Positions 57,506 through 64,000 of a DNA stretch of 64,000 bases are shown piece after piece. This DNA is from Nilaparvata lugens. Lineage: Eukaryota; Arthropoda; Insecta; Hemiptera; Delphacidae. Location of the stretch: assembly GCF_014356525.2 (NCBI RefSeq), contig NC_052506.1, positions 98,270,902-98,334,901 of the forward strand. Reading direction: 5' to 3'. The first letter of the stretch is position 1, and every line of letters begins with the position of its first letter. The position numbers and the translations under genes were made by a program. The notes beneath the pieces are model-generated. The model saw only the letters and a program-made list of their open reading frames with translations. It had not been told where the DNA came from and did not search any database.

Positions 57506-57707
57506 GGTGGAAAGTAGGAGGAATTTAGACTGGGAGTGGAGAGGAGAATGTGTAGGATGAGGAGGAGCAGGAGGAGGTTAAAGTGGTGGAGGAGGAGGAG
57601 CAGTAGAAGGAGGAGGTGGAGGAAGTTGAGAAGGAGGAGGAGGAGTAGGGGGAGGAGGAGTTGGTGGAAGTGGAAGAGGAGGAGAAAGAAGAGAGAAAAC
57701 GAGTGGA
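57506..57707 (+). repeat. Purine-rich GGA tract, copy B
   Basis: One extra G near 57650 relative to copy A. Confidence 0.9.
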
Positions 57708-58490
57708 GATGAAGTCCACTGCAAAAAAGGGAGAAACATGTGCATGAAAAGATAGGAATGGGTAGTATGTAAATTTCCTTTTCACAATAATTTCCAGTTT
57801 TTTCATCTTGAACATCTCTGATAAAACCCGTTCTATGTTTATTTTTTCCACATCCTTATTCTTTCTCCTTATTTTTATTCAATATTTCATCCTTTATCAC
57901 TCTCCCATTATAAATCTCTCACTCTCCCTGCAATCTATTTATTATTTCTTGTCTTTCCCAAATTCATTCTATTTTCTAATATTAGAAAGGAATAAAATAA
58001 ATGCGGTAACTTGTGAAAGAGAGATCGCTATAAGGGGAGTAAGGAATAGAAAACATGAAGAAAGGGATGAGAAAAATGAAAAAAGGCATGAAAATTCATG
58101 AGGGAAGCCAGTCTAGGCCCCACAGCACAGTGTGTATGTATACTGGTCCTGGTCCGGGTTCAACAGCTTCAAATATTGAATAGCAAATAGTGGGGCCGAT
58201 GAGGGTGGTAGAGAGAGAGTGAGTGAGAAGAGAGAGAGAGAGAATGTGTGAGAAGAGAAAAAACAAGCAGCAAAGAAGTGGGGAGTTTGCGTTCAATTTC
58301 TGTACGCATGGTTGGAAAACCGCATACAAGAAGTCAAGCTCTCTCCACAGTCTATTTTCAGCGGTTTCCGTTGTTTTTCCACCTCCACCTTTGGGAAATA
58401 GATTTTGGTAAAGTTTGGGGGGGGGGAGGCAGTGTGTGGTAAGGTTGGTATGTGAGTAGGAATAGACTATTCTTGGTCAAAATTTTTTTT

Positions 58491-58770
58491 GTCTGTATTG
58501 GACCCTCACATATTCTGGAGATCATAATTGAAATTCGAAGTAAATATTGAATTCGAATAGGGTATTTCTTGCGTTTTTTCAATTGTTCTATCCCTTTCAG
58601 GGTTAAAGGGTTGTGTATATATACTCAACCAGTATTGTATAGATTTCTTGGTTAACTGTTTTTGTTTGTCTGTATTGAACCTCCACATATTCTGGAGATC
58701 ATAATTGAAATTCGAGGTGAATATTGAATTCAAATTTGGTATTTCTTGAGTTTATTCAATTTTCCTATTT
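58491..58770. repeat. Two-unit direct repeat, copy B of 27489-27768
   Basis: Same ~177-bp period. Confidence 0.85.
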
Positions 58771-60813
58771 TTGACCGAACGTAGTGAGGTCTATGTTTCA
58801 ACTCGATTCGTTTTTGTTGATGAGAATTGGCAGGAATATTCCTTCTTCAACTGCGCGTCGATGTATACACAAGGTTTTTTGAAATTTTGCATTTTAAGGA
58901 TATGGAAAGAAAAGGAATTCCTCCACACTCTCATATCACTATAAATCATCTATAGTCCAGTCAATGTAGACATAAAAAAGGGGGTGTGCTTGCAATTTAT
59001 ATAGTAGTTCTGATTTTTTAATATATTATTTGGGTACATAAGAGAAGTCCAGAACCAATTTCTTCATGCAAAATTTACTCGTGCTAGATACAGAGTGGCC
59101 CGAGAACCTCGTAATTTCGGCTCATTACCAGTTTTCAGCTATTTCTGCCAAATCTCGTAATCGGACAAAAAAATTTGCTCTTGCTTTTTTCTAGAATTTT
59201 AAATTTTAAATCAAATGAGATCATTCGGAACTCTCTATCTCTAATGAGTACTGTGTTATGATTTTTCAAAAATGAATGAAATTTGAAGAGAAAATCAAAT
59301 TTCGATGAATTTTAGATTTTGATCAACAATATCTTCCGATCCGATTGTTACTGGAAGATTGTTACCATTTCGATGTATAAGTCAAAATCCCTCTGAGCGT
59401 ATTTTTGTGCTCTACAATATGAGATCAGGTAGAGCGCTCTATCTCATATTGATTTCCAGGTACACCTGACAGCTATGAATATAGAAATTGGCCATTTTTT
59501 GTGTATTGGAATATGGGCTTCAGTACACTCAACAATACATTTTCCACTTTTCGACCGAATTTAACTTATGATGCATGATTTTGGACCGCCTTGACGAGCC
59601 GAGAAGAATGAAGTGTAACACGATGAAATCTGAGCATTGTGTCAGAAGTTATAAGTGTTTGAAATTTTGATCCTTCAAGTGTCCTTAAGCGCGCCTCTCC
59701 ACTAGGATATACTGAAATGAAGTGCATCTAACGGGTGATTCTCATAGAACATAATCTTATGAACTTATGTCATTGTGCGAAATATCAATGTGAAGACTAT
59801 TTAGTCGGTGATGATGGTTGAAGCTGAAAATTAGGTGTTTTTCACAATACAAGGAGCATTGTTGTCAGGTGTACCTGGAAATCTATATGAGATAGAGCGC
59901 TCTACCTGATCTCATATTGTAGAGTACAAAAATAAGCTCAGAGTGATTTTGGATTATACATCTAAATGGTAACGATCGGAAGATATTGTTGATCAAAATC
60001 TAAAATTCATCGAAATTCGATTTTCTCTTCAAATTTCATTCATTTTTGAAAAATCATAACTCAGTACTCATTGGTGATAGAGAGTTCCAAACGATCTTAT
60101 TTGATTCAGAATTTCATATTCTAGAAAAAAGGCAAGAGCAAATTTTTCTGTCCGATTACGAGATTTGGCAGAAATAGCTGAAAACTGGAAAATGAGCCGA
60201 AAAATCATAACTCAGTACTCATTGGTGATAGAGAGTTCCAAATGATCTTATTTGATTCAATTTCATATTCTAGAAAAAAGGCGATAGCAAATTTTTCCGT
60301 CCGATTACGAGATTTGGCAGAAATAGCTGAAAACTGGAAAATGAGCCGAAATTACGAGGTTCTCGGGCCACTCTGTATCTAGCACAAGGAAATTTTGCAT
60401 GAAGACTGGCTTCTCCAGACATCTGTGTAATCATTTGTCAGGTGATTGATTATGAATAGTTCTATAGTCTGATTAATCCTATCTTCAGAGTAGATAATAA
60501 GAGTGATATCAGAGTATGGAGGGATTCCTTTTCTTTTCATATTATCCTTAAAATTTTCAAAAAACCTTGTGTATACATCAACGCGCAGTTAAAAAAGGAA
60601 TATTTCTGCCAATTCTCATAGAATTCTATCAACGCGTTTGGCCGTAATTGCGTTACATACAAAAAACCTTGAGTATAGGCCTACATCGACGTGCAGTTGA
60701 AAAAGGAATATTTCTGCCAAATCTCTATCAACGCGTTTGGCCCTAATTGCGTTACATACATACAGACAAAAGAAAATCCGAGTAGAAAGATAGACCTCAC
60801 TACGTTCGGTCAA
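58771..60813. mobile_element. Outer fold-back element, copy B
   Basis: TTGACCGAACGTAGTGAGGT and its complement at the ends, as 27769-29806. Confidence 0.8.
59062..60404. mobile_element. Inner fold-back element, copy B
   Basis: As 28057-29398, including the 151-bp duplication in the right arm; two bases are lost near 60258. Confidence 0.88.
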
Positions 60814-61570
60814 TTACAATGAATGAGAAATGATTTCGACCCAATACTCACATTTTGAAGTGAATAAGACAGTAGGCTACTCACCCGCAAAAATTAGTCA
60901 TCACCGAAAAAATAAATCTTCGAATTGAATTGATAATGTTGGCGAGATTGTGTAGACCGGTGTCGAGGGCCTTTTTTGTCGACGTCATCAATAATTCAGG
61001 CCGAAAATCAATGAGTGGGAGGTGGGGAGGAGGAGGAGGAGGAGGAGGAGGAGGAAGAGGGGTGAGCCCTCCGGAATTTATGGTCCATAAAAAGGGCGCA
61101 GTGTAAACACAGAGAGGGAGGCAGTGTGTTTGTAAATATGGCAATGAGTTTTAACAAAATGCCACTTGAGCCGTCGGTCCCCAGGGGGCGCATCCCGGGG
61201 GAGCTCCGTCCCTCTCCCCCCTGAAGTGACTCCACGGGGAGCTGGCATCCATGAAATTTAATTGAAAACTTCAACACACACCGCTGCGATGTGTTAGTCA
61301 TATCATAGGGAGACCAAACAAATATTCTTGTTTTTGTCTTTGTTGTCATATCTAACAGCTGACTGCTCTAGTCTCAATATCTCTCTCTGACTAATAATAT
61401 AGCTCTCTCTCTTTAAACAAATAATATTATTGTCTCTTGTATTTTCTGTCATATCTGTTCACAGTAATTGCTACCAGCTGACATTACTAAGTTGTTGTTT
61501 ATTTCTACTTTCTACTATAGCATAATATTATACTTGTTTTACTTTTATACTTTACTCTTCTCTAGTCATT

Positions 61571-62200
61571 TCACTCTCCTTGCCCTATTACCATAGGTAA
61601 GGAAAGTATTGCTTTCCAAAAAAAATTAAGGTACCCAAATTTCATATTTTCTATTCGTTTCAAGGTTCTCTGAGTCCAAAAACATGATTTTTTTTTGTGT
61701 GTGTGTCTGTAAACACGATAACTCCATTCCTAATCAACCGATTGACTTGAAATTTTAAACTTAAGGTCCTTATACCATGAGGATCCGACAATAAGGAATT
61801 CAATAAAATTCAATTCAAGATGGCGGAAAAAATGGCGGATAATTACTAAAAACCTGTTTTTCATGGTTTTCTCGAAAACGGCTCTAACGATTTTCTTCAA
61901 ATTTATACCATGGATAGCTATTTTAAGCCATATAAACTGACAAGTCTCATTTCTGGGAAAATTGCAGGAGCTCTGTAATATTCTTGAGAAAAATGGCGGA
62001 TGATTACTAAAAAACCGTGTTTTTCACGATTTTCTCAAAAATGACTTGACCGATTTTTTTTCTAATTCATACCCTGTATCAGCTCTATCAACTGGCATGA
62101 AACTCCTTTCTGGGAAACTGATGGGGGGTCCACCCCATCCTTGAGAAATGGACTTTGTAACCTCCTTCTCGTGCATGAGGTAGGTAGGTAGAGCAGTTCA
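61571..62200 (+). repeat. High-copy interspersed repeat, complete copy
   Basis: As 30572-31093 but uninterrupted: about 80 bp absent from copy A are present (AAGTCTCATTTCTGGGAAAA, GGAGCTCTGTAATATTCTTG), and the repeat continues past the end of copy A to a GGTAGGTAGGTAG run at about 62180. Confidence 0.8.
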
Positions 62201-62524
62201 TAAAAAGAACACATAGTCGAGATATTTCATCTGTAGAACAGCTGTTTTGACGCTGTTTTGAATATCACCGAATTTCACAATTACACAAAGGAAAAAGTAC
62301 TCTGAAAACAATTATATATACACAATATACAGTAGTCTGATCGTAGTTTCAAATATGTTGCTGCCACCGTCATTATGCTATTCCCCTAAATTATTCTCGT
62401 TTGAGAATGGGGCTTACAGTTCAATGAGTACAGTAAGGAAAGTTGTGTGAGTGTGCCACACCAGATTCTCTCATATTTGTGCGTACAGAGAGAGATGAAC
62501 TAAACATATAGTAGGTTTCTCTAT
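62201..62524. other. Unassigned, single-copy here
   Basis: AGTTGTGTGAGTGTGCCACA CCAGATT near 62450 is the inverse of a segment at 8610-8640, so at least part is an old dispersed repeat. Confidence 0.35.
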
Positions 62525-63727
62525 GGTACAGACTTATGTGTCACGAGCCCACGCATTTCTTTTTCCATCAGCTGATGCTAGCTTATCATCAAAGACCTTC
62601 AACATACCTCTTCAATGGTTGAGTTCAAAGCCACTGATCAATTCCATCGATTTTTTTTACGTTCAGTAAAAAACGTGATCACAGATGAACCACAGAATGG
62701 AAAGTCGTCTAGTATTGACGCCATAATCCGCCATCTTGAAAGAAGTGTAGCATTGTAATACAGCAGTAGTTTTAATTTCTAACAAGATGATGCAGTCATG
62801 ACATTGTGTCGTGGTATTGGTGCACTCAAATCTTGGTTAGATTGATACCTTCCATTTTGTGTGTATTCTGTGGCTGAACGGTTGCTCATGGGTCATGACT
62901 GACAGATGTTTCCCCTATTGATCATATTTTGTAAACAAAACCAGAACTTAACCTATTTCATTGTAATCAATGAAAATGGAAAACCATCAGGTGATTGGAG
63001 TAGTTTTAAATGCTTTGAAAAATATTTTAAATGTCATTGAATGTTTGTAATCATGCATTTCTCTGCTCCCAAATACATTTTAATGGAGTCCATTATTTGT
63101 AAACAACCTCGTATTCAGCTATGTCTGTTTACGTTCAGCTACTCTATTTACGTTCTTTTCCATCGGTGGAAAAGTACGATTAACTGATCAGTGAACGAAC
63201 CGGATATGACGTATTTTTTTCTTATCAGTTAGACCAAAGACCTTGAAGAGGTATAAACGCACAATACCTATGCCTTCCCAATGCTAGCTCTTACTTGAAA
63301 TTAAAGGTTCCATTGAGGTATTTTAGCGCGAGATATTAATAATATATTTTTTTTTGTAATATTTTAGATCACAAAAATCTTCAGATCTTTAGTATGTAAT
63401 AATCTTCCAGGCTGTCCCCTTAATGGCCGATTTCAATTACTCCAAATAATCTAGCGCTGCATGTGTTTCTATGCATCGTTCAACGACAAAACAGTACTTC
63501 GTTCAGAGCCACGTTCACTCACCGATCTCATCGTTCACTCACCGATCAGTGGCTTTGAACTCAACCATTGTCTTTGCTTATCATAATTGTATCATACTGT
63601 TTCTGTACAAATACAATAAGCTGATACATCAGCTGATGAATACAGATATACAGATATAATAAGCTTAGCATCAGATGATGAAGAGTGAAATGCGTGTGTT
63701 CGTGGCGCTAAAGTCTGCACGCATCTT
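62525..63727. mobile_element. 1.2-kb element with imperfect inverted-repeat ends
   Basis: CCACGCATTTCTTTTTCCAT with CATCAGCTGATGCTAGCTTA on the left corresponds inverted to TAAGCTTAGCATCAGATGAT and GAAATGCGTGTGTTCG on the right. Further in, CAATGGTTGAGTTCAAAGCC ACTGATC (62613 on) is exactly mirrored at about 63544-63571. The right end (GCGCTAAAGTCTGCACGC) resembles the GTGCGTGCAGAT terminus of the small MITE at 7534, so it may be a longer member of that group. No coding frame with a domain. Confidence 0.55.
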
Positions 63728-64000
63728 GTAGATCATCAAAGTGGTTGTGTCATACCATATAGAGTAACGCTACTCATTTCGTCAAGGAAAAACGTTTCCA
63801 ATAATAGAAATGAGAAAATGAAGATTTATTTTGCATTAACTATTTATTGCGACTACGTCCCGTTTTGGAAAGCCATTTTCTGACTCCAGCTGTTTGAAGT
63901 CTAGAACTTACCTAAATCCCGAGCTCGGAAACTGGCCTCAAGTAATGGGAAGGTATGATTTGGGAAGAAAATCAGAGAAAGAAAGAGAGAGATTGATTTA
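63728..64000. other. Unassigned window end
   Basis: No element or gene recognised. Confidence 0.3.

Larger units (their letters stand above)
31619..62158. repeat. Copy B of the ~30.5-kb direct duplication
   Basis: Collinear with copy A from 594 on. Shared sequence ends at about 62158 only because copy A runs into the gap there; copy B continues into sequence seen once in this window. Unassigned stretches corresponding to those listed for copy A: 33461-34069, 38956-39387, 40910-41512, 42863-43296, 45594-46940, 48335-49339, 49971-50748, 52811-53310, 54636-55336, 55951-56453, 57192-58490 and 60819-61570. Confidence 0.95.

Noticed and set aside
63471..63659. 62-codon ORF in the right-hand region
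   Set aside because: Lies inside the inverted-repeat element and shows no domain.

Overview
This window is AT-rich, repeat-dominated insect DNA, with no host gene I can support. Several interspersed families match my memory of planthopper sequence, in particular the brown planthopper Nilaparvata lugens (Hemiptera): the block ending GGTAATAGGGCAAGGAAAGT, elements ending TTGACCGARYGWAGTGAGGTCTA, and MITEs starting GTGCGTGCAGAT or GGTTGCACAAAAG. The species call is recognition only and unchecked. Every protein-coding remnant belongs to a transposable element.

The dominant fact is that the window contains the same ~30.5 kb twice, head to tail. Copy A (about 594-31093) and copy B (about 31619-62158) are separated by a gap of exactly 100 N (31094-31193). 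By eye they are near-identical, and most differences are 1-base indels in homopolymer runs. They also differ by one element insertion, tandem-repeat unit number and microsatellite length. Copy A ends inside a high-copy repeat and the contig carrying copy B begins inside a LINE, so two haplotypes scaffolded in series (false duplication) is the leading explanation. A true recent tandem duplication is the alternative.

Layout of each copy (A / B). (1) A BEL/Pao LTR retrotransposon 3' end: integrase plus 3' LTR (1-1839 / 31619-32865). (2) A ~92-bp GATACAGTATC minisatellite field, split by a 2.8-kb DNA transposon with matching terminal inverted repeats and a decayed DDE-like transposase of the DUF7869 type (2850-8040 / 34070-38955). 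(3) A tRNA-derived SINE, LINE tails, a (CA)n tract and a palindromic MITE (8471-11217 / 39388-42150). (4) A 54-57-bp minisatellite. (5) A three-level nest: MITE, then a 1.9-kb TIR element with subterminal repeats, then a LINE (12358-14647 / 43297-45593). (6) A GC-richer unassigned block, nested MITEs and a 5'-truncated LINE with a 14-bp target duplication. (7) A 1.5-kb palindromic nest in which a MITE has become a ~190-bp tandem array (19780-21299 / 50749-52273). (8) Helitron-like ends, an uninterrupted copy of the MITE from (5), and an RTE-clade LINE remnant. (9) Purine-rich tracts and two nested fold-back elements (27769-29806 / 58771-60813). After copy B, 62159-64000 is single-copy here and holds a 1.2-kb inverted-repeat element.

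The layout records successive insertions, and relative ages can be read from the nesting. The best candidates for something undescribed are the DUF7869-type transposon with its TIRs and subterminal repeats, and the MITE-to-satellite conversion. I found no CRISPR array, operon-like system or bacterial insert.
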